Shown: one piece after another, positions 36,848 through 49,590 of the stretch
Layout: every line of letters starts with the position of its first letter
How positions within the stretch are numbered: position 1 is the first letter of the stretch
Source: Lathyrus oleraceus
Taxonomy: Eukaryota > Streptophyta > Magnoliopsida > Fabales > Fabaceae
Direction of reading: 5' to 3'
Assembly: GCF_024323335.1 (NCBI RefSeq)
Contig: NC_066580.1
Coordinates: forward strand, 442,285,851 to 442,349,850
DNA length: 64,000 nucleotides
The notes under the pieces: generated by a model
The model's database searches: none
What the model saw: only the letters and a program-made list of their open reading frames with translations
Told to the model about the DNA's origin: nothing
Program-made: the position numbers and the translations under genes

Positions 36848-39800
36848 TTATTTAGGGTCATGCTTCATAAAAATGTCTTCCATTTGATTAGACGAAGACA
36901 CAAACTCAATTACACAATCTTCTTTTGTAACACAATCCTTGTTAAAGTGGTTCATAATCTTAATGTGTTTCATCAGAGAATGAAGTGTCAAATTCTTAGT
37001 GAAGTTTACGGCACTAGTGTTGTCACACTCAATTGGGACAATTCCGAGATTAATTCCATAATCACTTAATTGTTGTTTCATATCATTTACTTGTGCAACA
37101 AAACTACCCGCAATGACCTATTATGCTTCAGTTGTTGACACTACAACACTTGTTTATTTCTTACTATCCTAGGAGACAAACGAGTTACCAAGAAAATGAT
37201 ATGTACCACTAGGGCTTTTCCGATCCAAATTCACAATGAGTAAAATTGGAATAATATAATCCAAATAAAGCATAACCAATCCTTTTGGTGTATCATAAAC
37301 TTGTTTGTTGTGTGTCAGTGAGATACATCACAATGTGTTTGACCGTAGTGAGTTTGATTCTTTGGAATTTTCTTGAAAACATGCACACATATAGACATAA
37401 AATATGATATTAGGATGAGATACAATAAGATAAAGAAGGAAGCTAATCATACCTCAATATTTTATTTCCTATTCTGATTTTCCTCCCTCATGTTTGTCTA
37501 AATTACACGAAGTGCTCATGGAGAGTTAAAATCCGTTTTTCTTTTTACATTTTGAATCCTTTTAACAACTCTTTGCAATACTTTTCTTGATTTATGAAGG
37601 TGCCTTATTTTTATTGATGAATTTACAATCTAAGGAAGTATGAAATCTCACTAATCATAAACATTTTAAGTTCATTTTACACCATATTGGAGAAATCCTT
37701 ACACAAAGATTCCTTAGGAGCATCGAAAATGATATGATCAACATGAATTTGCGCAAGTAAAATTTCATGCTCATATTTTTTAATAAACAATGTTATATCA
37801 ACCTTTCCTTTTTGATTTTTTTTAGGTAAAAACTTGCTTATTGTAATACCCCAAAATTTACCCTTCATTTTTCCTGGAAGCATACGCTTTACACCTCATG
37901 CATGCATTCATTTTTAGGTCATTTAGCATTTGCATTCCATCATGGCAATCAGAATCGAATCTAAGAAGCTTGAACATCATCCAGGACACTTTGTGGGTCC
38001 TATCTGGGTGATCAGTCAACACAAGGGAAAGACTTGAGTTACTTCCAACAGGGGTCTATTCGTCAGTCAAAACGTTAATCTTGAAGGAGCAAAGGTTTGT
38101 TCATGAGCTGTCATGCTCGCTAGGCGAAGCCCACGTGTTTTGAAAAAAAAACGAAAAACGAAAAAAAATAATAAAAATAAATAAATAAGTAAATAAATAA
38201 AATAAATAAATAAATAAAAGAAAAAATCTTGGACTTGGACCTCTCTCATTTGAGCCCACAGGTCCACAAAAATCAGGTTATAAATTCAGAGTTTCAGTGA
38301 AACAAAAGGGAATTCTATTCCTGTTACCCTGTCTGGGAAAAAGATAGTGAGAGAAGAGCTAACAGAGTTCAGAGCAGCCTCCAAACCCTGAAGGGAACTC
38401 AACTGCACAGAATCACCTCTGCCTCACATAAACCCTAAAGATTGTTTTGTAAACCTCACGGGTGCAACTCAATTTCAATCAAGCTCTCCAATCCGGTTTG
38501 CCCTTATTCCCATTACCTTTGAGCTTTGAATTTGAATACTTTGAATGTTTGAGGTATTATGGGTGAATTTGATACCCTTTTGATGCATGTCTTTTTTGTG
38601 AATTTTAATGGCATGATTCATGTGGTTACATTTTGATTTGGGGGCAACCCTTGATTACCCTATTTTTTTGTCTCTAACCTGTTTGTTGAGTTTTTGTGAG
38701 GGCTCACATGACTTTTGCAGAGATGGTTTGCCTGGTGTTCCACTTTATTTGTGGGATACCGCCTGGAGGTTTCATTCCGATTACCTGTACTGACTCACTT
38801 TCTTTGATGGTGTTTAGCTTGGAAGGATCCATGGGTTTCCCATTCCTCTAATTGCTGTTACTTCGGATCTTTATCCGTGTGATACTTTTACATTTTTCCC
38901 GCATTTTACTGCTTTCCTAGCTGGAAGACCTCGATAGGAGGCAATGTTTTTGTGTGTTTACTTTTGTTTTACAGGTTCCTTCGTCCAGGACTCTTTTTGC
39001 ATGAGCATCCCAAACCCTAACCCTTCATTGATTTTTCTTCAACTAAACACACGTTTACTCCTTCTACTACAGGCGAGTAAGTCTCCAAAGGTCGAGCATC
39101 CGGTAGATTGCGTAGTAACGTCGTCCGCCCCCAAAACATAATCCTTAACCCCGTAGTTATCCGAACTACGGCTTGCTCTGATTCTCATTCCAGATGAGAT
39201 ACGTAGGCATAAGACGTGATGTCTTAGCGAGCACACATCCCCCAAACCCATAGGTCAGCCGAGCTATGAAGACTCTGATTCTCATATTCAGATGAGATAC
39301 GTATGCAGTGGATGCGACATCCGCGCGAGTCATTTTCATTTAACCCCCTTTTTTAGTAAACAACACAAGATAAACTCACACTCTTTAGACAAGAACTACA
39401 AAAGTGGATCCCGTAGAGTACTACGGATGCGTAGGGGTGCTAATACCTTCCCTTCGCATAACCGACTCCCGAACCCAAGATTTGGTTGCGAGACCTTGTC
39501 TTTTCCTTTCCTTTTTTCAGGTTTACTTCGAGCGTTTCCTTTCCCTCCTTTGGGATAAATAACGCACGGTGGCGACTCTTCTGTCATTTTCTTTCGCCGA
39601 TTGTTTTTTCGCACACTGTATTTTTCAGGTTGCGACACTTATAAGATCATATCAAGCACGAGTGACCTGTATTAAACTATAAATAGTCTTTTTAAGCTTG
39701 AAGACATGATTAGGATATGATACATTTTTGAAACAAGAAGGTTGATCAATATAAACTTTCTCTTGGATACAACTGTTTAAAAATACACTATTTGTATTCA

Positions 39801-41660
39801 TTTCGAAGAGTTTGAAATTTATAATGTTAGAAGTATTTATGGCCTCTAATCTAGCTACAAAGGCATTTATCTCATCTAAATCTATTTGTTCCTATTGATT
39901 GTATCCTTTTCGCGACAATTCTTGCTTTATTTCTTAAAACAATGCCATTTTCATCAATTTTATTGCTAAAGACTAATATGGTTCTAACAATTAGATTAGT
40001 CCTAGGTTTGGAAAGAAGTTCCTAAACATTGTTTCTCTCAAATTGATTTAACTATTTTTACATAGAAAAATACCAATTTTCATCAATCAGAGTTTCATTG
40101 ACGTTCTTTGGCCGAATTTGGTAAATATAAATATAATCCATAAAATTATATACCTGGTTAAGGGAGTGTCGAGTGGTTATCCCTTTAGATATGTCACCTA
40201 CTACGTTTTAGATGGTATGGTTTTCATTACGTTCTTTAGGTAGATCTGACTAATTATTTATTTCTTCAACTTTATTAGTGATTTTTTATTCATTTGATCT
40301 TTGTCTTTGTCTTCAATTTGATTTTTGTTTTTATTTGGGTCTTTATCTTCTAACAAAGTTTTCTCTAAAATATCTACACAATAAAAACGTCTACCTCTAT
40401 AGACTTGGGATTATTTGATAAAAAATCACAAAGCTTTATTAAAACTAATATGAATTGATTCTTCTATAGTTAGGGTTCATTTGATAAAAAATCACAAAGC
40501 TTTATTAGAAGGAGAATATTCTAAAAAGAGACCTTTATCAACTTTAGCGTCAAGTTTACCAATGTTATCCTTCTTGTTGTTATTCTTCCTTTCTTTGTAT
40601 ATTTTATAGGAAGATAACTTTAGAATTGTTCTTTTTAAGACACAATTCATTACATAGCAAATAATGCTTACTACATTACCCGAGAAATATTTAGGAAGGT
40701 TGATTTCCATTGAGCATCAACCTCACTAGCTATTTAAGAGATCTATTTTTTCGTCCCACTTCTCCCGTTTTGTTAGGGAGTCCGTGAAGCCAAAAAGTAT
40801 ACTATAGCACATTTCAATACAAAAGTTTTTGAATTCCAAAATTTGAAAGTCACCTATGTGATTACTTTAGATAGATGCAATGCTCATGCTTTTTTTTAAT
40901 AACTTTGGTTAATTTTTAAAAGGCAATAAATGCTTATGAGATACAAAAAATGGCTAGGTATAACAAGAATAATCATCCCCTATAACAAGGGCATAGTAAT
41001 TACCACCAAAACTCATGATTTTGGATGTTCCAAAAAGTTACATGTGCAACAACGGTAAATGCCTACTTATAGAAATATTTTTTCTTTCCAATTTAAATGA
41101 GATATTTGCTTGTTTATCCTTTTGTCACATATCACATAACCGATTCTTTTCATAGAGCAAGTTTGGAAGACTAATTACTAATTCCTTGCGGATAAATGTG
41201 TTCAAATGATCTATGTGTATATGATATATTCTTCTATATCATAACCATTATTCATCCTCTTTACTTAACATGAAAAATATCATTTTGGAGTAAAATTTAT
41301 TAAAGTTAGCAAGGTAGATACTTCACTTTTTAAACTAGTAAAAAGAGTTTGATTATTTTTAATTTTTACGACCTTGCGTACAGACATATCAAATGCTAAT
41401 TTGTTACATTTGTTAATCACTGACTAATACTTAACACATTATGCTTTAAACCTTCAACTAGTAAAATATCACCAATCGTTGGATTGAGATACTTACCAAC
41501 CATGCTAGAACTTATGATCCTTCCTTTGTTATTAGCACCATACAAAACAAATCCCTTTTTAAGAGTGAAGGAAGAAAATATAGTTCTATCACACTTCTTT
41601 AAACAACCACTATCAAAATATCATTTATAATTTGAGATTATAAAATATACTTGTATTATT
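36848..41660 (-). pseudogene. Ty1/copia pol, SIRE/Maximus-like, heavily mutated
   Basis: Read on the minus strand in mixed frames: GAG-pre/protease end (GGF-like block, NPTIGDILLVEGLKHNVLSISQ, about 41.64-41.34 kb); integrase (LCDMCQKDKQA zinc part, then SFGGNYYALVIGDDYSCYTW, 41.16-40.74 kb); the integrase tail (NIGKLDAKVDKGLFLEYSPSNKA, 40.71-40.49 kb); RT start (VVGDISKGITTR, NVNETLIDENW, NQFERNNV, RNKARIVAK, about 40.24-39.9 kb); RT palm (DITLFIKKYEHEILLAQIHVDHIIF, 37.88-37.68 kb, with YVDD changed to HVDH); and RNase H (IECDNTSAVNFTKN, HIKI, 37.08-36.85 kb). Many stops and frameshifts; not functional. A solo LTR splits it at 37842-39637. Confidence 0.8.
37842..39637 (+). mobile_element. 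Solo Tat/Ogre-type LTR with target-site duplication
   Basis: Flanked by CTTAT on both sides (37837-37841, 39638-39642). It reads TGTAATACCCCAAAATTTACCC ... GGTTGCGACA, 1796 bp, with no internal region. A TATA-like GGTTATAAATTC is at 38277-38288. The 3' end holds the conserved blocks of this lineage: CCGAACTACGG, hairpins plus TACGTAGGCA (39183-39209 and, variant, 39280-39305), GGTGCTAATACCTTCCC (39436), GGATAAATAACGC, and GGTGGCGACTCT (39568-39579). It is inserted in the copia RT gene. Confidence 0.9.
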
Positions 41661-41889
41661 CACTTAACTTTTTATTTTAGGTGCCAAAATCATTTTGAAT
41701 CCTCTAAATTTAGTGAAATGTAGAGAATTTATAGGAGTTCAATTAGAGCTATGATCATGATTTTTCTTATAGAGGTAAGATGAAGAAGAATATTTTCCAT
41801 ATTACAATCATGGTTATTTTTTATAAAACAAGATAAAACATTATGATCATTTTTTAAAACCAAAATAAGAAATATTATAAAACAAAATC

Positions 41890-44724
41890 AAGATAACAAG
41901 AACACAAGGGGGACAAAACCAAGACCCCTTAATATAAAAGTCTAAGTCTAGGGGTACCACGTTTGTCTAGCAAGTAATACTTTTCTATCTTGCTATGAAC
42001 AAAATTAAACCAAGTGAAGGAGTTAAGAGTAAGACCAATATTTTCAAGGTTATCGGCACAAGCACTACTTTCCCTATAAATGTGGGAAACCATAAAATCA
42101 ATATTTTGAGTGAAAGCAATGCAATTCATCCATCTAACTTTGAGTCTCCAAGGAACTAAACAATGGTTTGAAAAATCTTGAACCACCAAGGAGGAGTCTA
42201 ATTTGATCCAAATATGATTCCAATGTCTCTAATTGGCTTTCTCTAAAGAAAAAAGAGCAACACCAAACTCAATCGACAAGGTAGTCCCATAACCTAAAGA
42301 ATAACAAAAACTACCAACATGAAGAACATGATCATTCCGAAAAATGCCCCCATAAGCACCGACCATGGGCTTACCTATAGAAAGACCATCAATATTACAT
42401 TTAATCCAACCATTAGGGGGAGGATACCATAAAACATCATTATTTTTTTAAGGGACTTCTCAGGTGAATTTGAATGTCAAATTTCTTAAGGATAGTGAAG
42501 TTGGCAATGTAGGAATCCGATTTGTTTTTTGTATGGTTTCCAACATTTTTAACCTGAGCAGATATGGTGTTGATTCAATAGTTCCAATTTGTCTGCTTAC
42601 CTTCAAATCTAGAGTGATTTCTAGCAATCCAAGTTTGATGGAAAGTGTTGATAATGCAAGCTTTGATGACAATTTGAGCTTTAAGAGACTAATCAAGAAA
42701 AATATATTTCTTGTAGTCCATAAAATTTGTGATAGAAAACTGAAGAAAAAAATGTTAGAGAACTAGTTCCAAATTTTCTATGCAAAATAACAATAAAAAA
42801 ACAAATGCTGAAAGGTTTCAATTTGACTTCTACCAAGCTCACAAACAGAAGGCATGGAAAAACCTCTAATGGTCATGGCATCATCAATGGGGAGCTTATT
42901 ATGCATATATCTCTAAAACATAAGGGATCAAGTGGGAGGGATACTAGAATTACAAGGGAAGGTCTTCCAGAAGATACAGGGCTTAGGATCGTCTAGAAAT
43001 TGATATGCCTACTTCATATTGAGGTGACCATTATCAGAAGCAATCCAAACCTTGCCATTCTCCATATCCATACAAGGAATAGGAAAATAGTCAAGAAGAG
43101 TTTGAAGAGAGGGTAATGAAGGTTTGATATTATTAGGAATAAGCCAACAATTGTTTTGAAGAAAATAACAATCTTTAGAGGTGAGAGTATTGTGGTAAAT
43201 CTCAGAAATCTTGAATTTTTGGGCCAAAGGTTCATCTAACCATTTGTCCAGCCAGAAGTTAGTCAAAGCTCCATTGCCAATAATACAACGAGTATTCTCT
43301 TTAACCATGTTGGAGCAATCTTTGAAACTACTCCACAGTGAAGACTTGATATTATGACTTATGGTTCTATTGTTTCTCAACACTCTAGAACGAAGCAACT
43401 GAGACCAACCAAAATTATCATGGTAAAATTTCAACAAAGCTGCAAATTATAAGCTTCATTGAATGTCTTTAAGGATCTGGTCCCAAGGCCTCCCTCATTG
43501 AGGTTCTTGCAACATGTCTTCCAAGCCACAATTACCACTTTCCTTTTATCCAAACTACCACTCCAGATAAAATTCCTCATCCAAGGATCAATGGAATGAA
43601 TGATGCTAGCATGCCATTTGTAAATGGACACACAATGGATCAACATGCTATAGACCACATATTTAACCAATTGAACTCTTTCTGCAATGGAGAGGAGACT
43701 TGCTTTCCAAGTTGTCAACTTTTTTTAAACCTTATCTGCAATGAATTGAAAATGATGAGTTTTAGGCTTACCAACAAATATAGGATCTCCAAGGTACAAA
43801 AAAGGAGGATATGCAATGGAGAACCCAATGAGATCATCTAAATTCTTATGTCTAGATTTTCTCATTACACCAACATAAATAAGAGATTTATAAGCATTGA
43901 AAATTTGTCCTGGACAAGAAGCATATCTAGACAACAGGTTGGCAATAACTTTGATGGATTTTGGTCTCCCTTGCAAAAAATCATGACATCATCAGCATAT
44001 AATGTATTATAAGGAACATTACAGGATCTAGAACCTTTGATCAAGGAGAGTTTTCTCTTAGTAACCAGATTGGAAATCCCTCTACTAAACACTTCCTTAT
44101 AAAGACAAAAGAGAAGAGGAGATAGAGGGTCTCCACGTCTCACTCTATTAGAGCAAGAGAAGAATCCAATTTGCTTGCCATTCAAGCTAATGGAAAGGAA
44201 AGCATAGAAAAGGATGACATATATCTACTTATAAATTTTAGAATTGAAACCAAAAGCATAAAGAGTTTTAAGGAGAAAGGTCCAACTCAGAGTATCAAAA
44301 GCTTTTGATATGTCAATTTTCAGAGCCACATTTCCACCATAATTATTATTTTTAAGAAGGTTAATGGCTTCAGAGGTGAAACCAATACTATCTCTTAAGT
44401 TTCTACCATTGATAAATACATTTTGTTCAGGAGAGATCAAAGAAGGGAGGAGGGTAGCAAGTCTGTAAACTAGAATTTTAGCAAAGATTTTGTGTTAGAA
44501 GTTTGCTAGGGTTATATGTCTAAAGTGATTGATGTTATCAACTTTAGTGGATTTAGGAATCAACACAATAGTATCAGAGTTAAAGTGAGGGAGAATCCAA
44601 TCATATAAGACAAAATGAGAGATTGCATTAATGGCATTAATTTTGATCACATACCAATAATGTTGGAAAAAGAAGGCTCCAAAATCATATGGGCCTGGAT
44701 CGGAGTCACTACTGAGGCTCATGA
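41890..44724 (-). pseudogene. LINE (L1-like) reverse transcriptase ORF2 remnant
   Basis: Minus-strand order: RT N-terminal part (SDPGPYDFGAFFFQHYW, DWILPHFNSDTIVLIPK, 44.72-44.5 kb); EQNVFINGRNLRDSIG and LKIDISKAFDTLSW (44.44-44.23 kb); RRGDPLSPLLFCLY and the catalytic YADDVMIFCKG (44.15-43.97 kb); a C-terminal region (43.72-43.43 kb); a zinc-binding RVT motif (MHNKLPIDDAMTIRGFSMPSVCELG, 42.9 kb); and an RNase H domain (PPPNGWIKCN, SHIYRESSACADNLENIG, 42.43-41.93 kb). Domain order is intact but there are many stops and frameshifts. The 5' end is cut at 44724 by an LTR fragment; no clear poly(A) end is visible on the left. Confidence 0.8.
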
Positions 44725-44944
44725 TGTAACACCCTAAACCCCGCACATAACTTATCGCATAAATTAAATATAAAATAAAACCACATAGGGTGTCACACAT
44801 TCATAACACACATGATCTGCTCCGTAACACGGGTTTCAACAATAAATTTCAATACACACATTTGTAATAAGGATGTTTACACGACATCCCACTTATCTGA
44901 ATCATACATGGGATGTTTACACGACATCCATCTCATATGGTCGG
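44725..44944. repeat. LTR fragment inserted in the LINE
   Basis: Starts TGTAACACCCTAAACCCCGC, like the LTR border of the Tekay element (TGTAACACCCTTCT), and contains GGGTGTCACACATTC as Tekay does at 56251. It includes two copies of GGATGTTTACACGACATCC (44871 and 44910). It stops where Ogre C begins. Probably the end of a Tekay-like LTR whose remainder lies beyond Ogre C. Confidence 0.5.
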
Positions 44945-47900
44945 TGTCGCATCCGCGAAAAACAACCGGCGGGAAAAAACAAAACAAACAGAGCCACCAC
45001 CGTGCGTTATTTATCCCAAAGGAGGGAAAGGAAACGCTCGAAGTAAACCTGGAAAGGAAATGGTCTTACGACCGGAGATTACAGGGTACCGGAGTCGGTT
45101 ATGCGAAGGGAAGGTATTAGCACCCCTACGCATCCGTCGTACTCGACGGGATCCACGCTCAAAAAGATAGAAGAAAGGTTGCTAAATACTGCCCAAAAGA
45201 ATGCACGCACACTGGAATAAAACACAGATGGAAGAAGAGGGGGAAACATGCTCGCTAGGATATCACATCCTATGCCTACGTATCTCATCTGGAATGAGAA
45301 TCAGAGCTACCGTAGTTCGGCTCACGCACGCCGAAACAAAACACACACAGGAAACCGACTGCCAATCGCTGGACTTATGTCAGACTCCACACAAACAGGC
45401 AAACATGGAAACCGAATGCCAATCGCTGGACTTACATCAGACTCCGAACCAACAAACACACACAGGAAACCAACTGCCAATCGCTGGACTTACGTCAGAC
45501 TCCACACAAACAAAAGGGGTTAACCGGACGCTGAGTCGTCAAAAGCAACAAAACAGGTTGAACAAATAAGCTAACAGGGAGTCTGGTACTCGAGCCTGCT
45601 AGCTGTCCAGCAAACACACACAAAAAAGGAAAAGGGTGCCCGGAGAGACCTCGAACGATCTCCTGCCTACGTACCTCATCTGGTATGAGGATCAGGGCGA
45701 CGTAGTTCCCCTTAACAGGGGAGAAACTTTCTCCTAACCAGAGACTGGGAAATGACAAACTAGAAGGGAGACTGACTCGAGCCTAATAGTTATCATGTAA
45801 TCCACAATGGTCCTAGGTTGAGGTTTCTATCTAACTTGCACAGGCAGTAAGCTATCCTAAACAGCACAAACAATCATAAGCACAAAAGCAAGCACACACA
45901 CTATATACAAACAGATGGGCTCACACAAGGCTAGGCTTTAGTCAAGGGGTCATGTCAACCTCAACAAACAAGCCACTATAACAGGGTAGTGTTAGCTCTT
46001 AACCCTAACATTGAGAGTTAGGGTGAAGCAGATGAAATAGGAAGTGAGGGTAAGACCTCACAGCTCTTATCCCTGGCCTGGGAGAGCTTCAGACAAATGA
46101 AAGTGTGGGAGTCCAGAATGTGGGACTCTACTCCACATGACTAGCACAACAAAGATCTTGGGTTTTGATTCATAGTGCATCAACACAGTGGTGTGAGCAG
46201 GATGAATGACTCAACTGAATAGCAGGGGATGGATTGCACATCCCTTGTTTCTGCCAATGCCTCTTCACCTAGGAGGTCTTTGTATGTACAAGGCACAAAG
46301 ATAAACAAACACAAGCATTGCCTCTTAAGGAGGGCTTCAGACAGGTGCCTGCCCACATAACAGGACAGGTCTTCCAGACTATATGAAGTCAGAGATATTA
46401 CCTAAGTGGTTAAGCAACCAAGCAAAAGCAAGTTCAAAATGAACTTAAGCAACTTATGTACCTGTGGAAACATCAAACAAATCAGTACAACTATACAGAC
46501 AAACAGACAATCATGAATATCAAACAGTCAAACCCAATGAGCAAAGGCATAAGCCAACAAGTCAAACTCAAATGAGTTAGCAACCCTATAAAACACACAA
46601 GGTTAGTAGTCAAAAGTAAACATCAAAGGCTCAAGTGATAGAGCATCAACAACTATGGAACCTGAATGCTCCACCTGAAATCAAAGCTCAAACATAAGCA
46701 ACTAACCACTAGGTCAAAGCCTAGGGTCAAAGATGGAGAAAAAATTTAAAACAGAAGCTGAAAATTAACATGAATCAACTTCAAACACATCTTGAAACAC
46801 TCCAAAAGGTCTCACCTCAATATCAATTACCAAATCCATTTCATGAACCAAACATGGCAAGGTATGCAAATTGTGACCACATTGTCACATCAGAATGAAC
46901 AAATGCACATTAAATAAAAAATGATTCAAATATTCTTGGAAAAATTCATGAGTAAATAGGACATACAACATGATCATCACACAAAATATCAGGACAATTG
47001 GAATTCATTTGGCATGGCAAACACATCACATAAGTTGAACAAGAAAAGGTGTGACACAAATTGTCACACCAACTTAACATGATCATAAAACAGCAATGGA
47101 AAATGGTAAAAATACCAAATCAACACCAAAATTTCAAGCAACATGTCTAGTTTCATTATGCAAATTTTAAGATTCATTGGATCAAAGACCAGCATTTCAC
47201 AAATGATATAGCAAGGCAATGTCAAGAATGGACATGTATTCAAACATCTTAGCACCAAAATTAATCCAGCCAAGCACAATTTTGGAATTAATGATCAATA
47301 AAAAATAGACAAACAGAGGAACAAGATGCAAAAAATTGGGATCAAATTGATGCAATTTCCTATTTTATATGATTTTTCTAAGTTGGAAGGACAATTAAAA
47401 TCAAAGCATGGCAAAGTTAGAAGGAAAAGATGAAAATATGAAAACATTTTTGAAAATCAGCGCTCAGCAGGGATCGAACCCTGTACAAATTCAAATTGAG
47501 CGCGCCAGCAAAAACCCTAACCAGAGAAGAGTCGACGCATGGCCAGCTATGGTCGACCAAAAAAAACACAACCAGAGTTTCGGGTCAGCGCAAGACCAGC
47601 TACGGTCGACGCAAAACTGCTGTATGGTCGACGCAACCTTGCTGTATGGTCGACGCATAGCTGAAGATCTTCATCTTCTTCATGAAGAAGAAAATGAACA
47701 GTGCACGAGCTTCAACATTTTTCCAGAATTTTTTCCAGAACTCAAAAACAAATACATCATCATGAAGCTCTTGCAATGGAGAGCAAAGATCAACAAACAT
47801 TTAAGCACAAATCATCAAGATCTAAGAGAAACAAGCAAGATCATTCATGGATGTAAAACTTAAAACACTCATATCTTGCTCAATAATGCACCAATTCACA

Positions 47901-49577
47901 CAATTTTTAGATCAGAATCACCAGGAGAACAAGATCTACCAGAATATATACATGAATTTGAGAATTAAGAGATTCGAAAACTGAACCTCTTGAAGAGCAG
48001 TTCTTGATTTTGCACGATCTACAACTTGTAAGTATCCAAATCCACTCTACAATGCTTGAAATGATGTTTGGTAAAGAAAAGGAAGCTTGCACACGTATAG
48101 ATCTAGCTTAAACTTGACTTTCCATTTTCAACTTCATGAGCTTGCTATGCACCATTCTTGCACGAATTCTTCAAACAAATACTCGATCTGCACTAAATCA
48201 ATGTTAGGGAACAAGAATATGCAGTAATATTGCAATGCTATTTGGAAAATTTTTGAATTATGAATGGAAGAAATTTTTGGAGGGAGAGAGAATTTGGATC
48301 TTGAAATATGAATTGTGATTAACCTCTCCCAATTCTGTTATGATTAGAGTATATATATGCTTTGCTAATCACTCTTTAATCATGTTTAAGCCAATTGGTA
48401 AGTGGAATTAGCAAGAATGAGGTGTAAGTGCAAATGTGAATTTCACCCTATGCATGAAAATGCATGGTGAACAGTACACGAAAATGCATTTGATTTCACT
48501 TAAAATTTCATTTTAGAGCCAATGGAAGTGGTGGAATGTTCAAATAATGCACCAATTTTAAACTTCACATTTCCCTAAAAAAATGCAAGAATTTGCAAAT
48601 GATTATGTGATGACAATTTGTGCAATGCAATGCATGTTTTGGAAACTAGAGGTCAAGATGAGAATTTAGCAAAAAGAACCACTTGAATTGGAGTTTTGGT
48701 TGAGAAGTTATGCCCATTTGAATCTTCAAGTACACTTGGCCATGCTTTGATCATATCTCCTTAACCACACATGAGAAATTGATGATCTTGGACTTTTTGG
48801 AAATGGGAGAGAAAGATCTACAACTTTCATGTTCAACAAAATTTCATTTGAAGCTTTCTTGATGATGTAATCTTGAGTTGAAAACCTTTCCATTTTTGGC
48901 AAATTCAAATTACAGGTCACTTTCTATTTTTGGAAAGTTTTGTCCTGACTTTAAATTCTTCAATGTTGATGTTTGAAATGTCAAATGAGACTTGTTTGAA
49001 CATGAATGAAGTATTTCTACTCACTTCCCACCTCCAAATCCAACAGTTGACCTGACAGTTGACTTTTGTAGTTGACAGATGACTTGGCCATGCACAAATG
49101 ATTTTGAGCCTCAACCTCTTGATGAAATGACTCCATAATGAAACCCTAGCTTATACAAGCTCAACAAAACCACATGATGATCTCCATCTCATTAAAGACC
49201 TCATCTCCTTGAAAAACCCTGACAGGTAGAATGTAACTGATTAGGGTTGACCAGAGGTCAAAACCCTAATCCCAAGGAACCTGATCAGAAATAATGAATC
49301 ATGATGATGATGATGTATCCCTTTCAACCAAGATAATGCCCAACCTTCTTGAGGAACCAATAAACCCTAATTGAAGCACAAACCTCAGATGATTGGTGAT
49401 CAATTCATGAGACCCTCAAGCTTGAATCTTTTAACCTCTCCATCTTCTGAGAAAGACTTAGGAGGATGACTTGCTTATTTCACATGACATGCAAAGATGT
49501 AATGCCTAAAGTCCTACAAATGAGATGCAATATGTTAAGCTAGTCCCAAGAGAGGAGGGCAAATTTTAAGGTGTTAC
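44945..49577 (-). repeat. 3' LTR of Ogre C (4.63 kb)
   Basis: On the minus strand TGTAACACCTTAAAATTTGCCC (49577) to CGCGGATGCGACA (44945). It shares with D the subrepeat (three copies at 45345-45520), the CAAGGGGTCATGTCAACCTC block (45945) and the LTR-end modules. A TATA-like GCATATATATACTC lies at 48360-48347. A block at 47528-47655 contains five GTCGAC palindromes (47531, 47552, 47605, 47627, 47649), the last three spaced 22 bp. ORFs here, including 47408-47863 on the plus strand, are antisense and have no domains. Confidence 0.85.
45345..45520 (-). repeat. Three-copy internal tandem repeat in the Ogre C LTR
   Basis: Plus-strand units of 57-58 bp, each with GGAAACCxAxTGCCAATCGC and TGGACTTAxxTCAGACTCC; GCCAA at 45361, 45418 and 45476. 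Homologous to the six-copy array in the LTR of D. Confidence 0.8.
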
Positions 49578-49590
49578 AGCTGCCCCTATT
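49578..49590 (-). promoter_or_regulatory. Polypurine tract of Ogre C
   Basis: GAATAGGGGCAGC on the minus strand, adjacent to the LTR start; equivalent to the PPT of A. Confidence 0.7.

Noticed and set aside
45345..45520. Regular short repeats considered as a CRISPR-like array
   Set aside because: Units diverge throughout, there are no conserved repeats separated by unique spacers, and the context is an Ogre LTR in a plant genome.
47470..47485. GGGATCGAACCC considered as part of a tRNA gene
   Set aside because: Only a T-loop-like word; no acceptor stem, anticodon arm or A box could be assembled around it.
47408..47863. 151-codon plus-strand ORF in the Ogre C LTR
   Set aside because: Antisense within an LTR, spans the GTCGAC repeat block, no recognisable domain and no equivalent in D or A.
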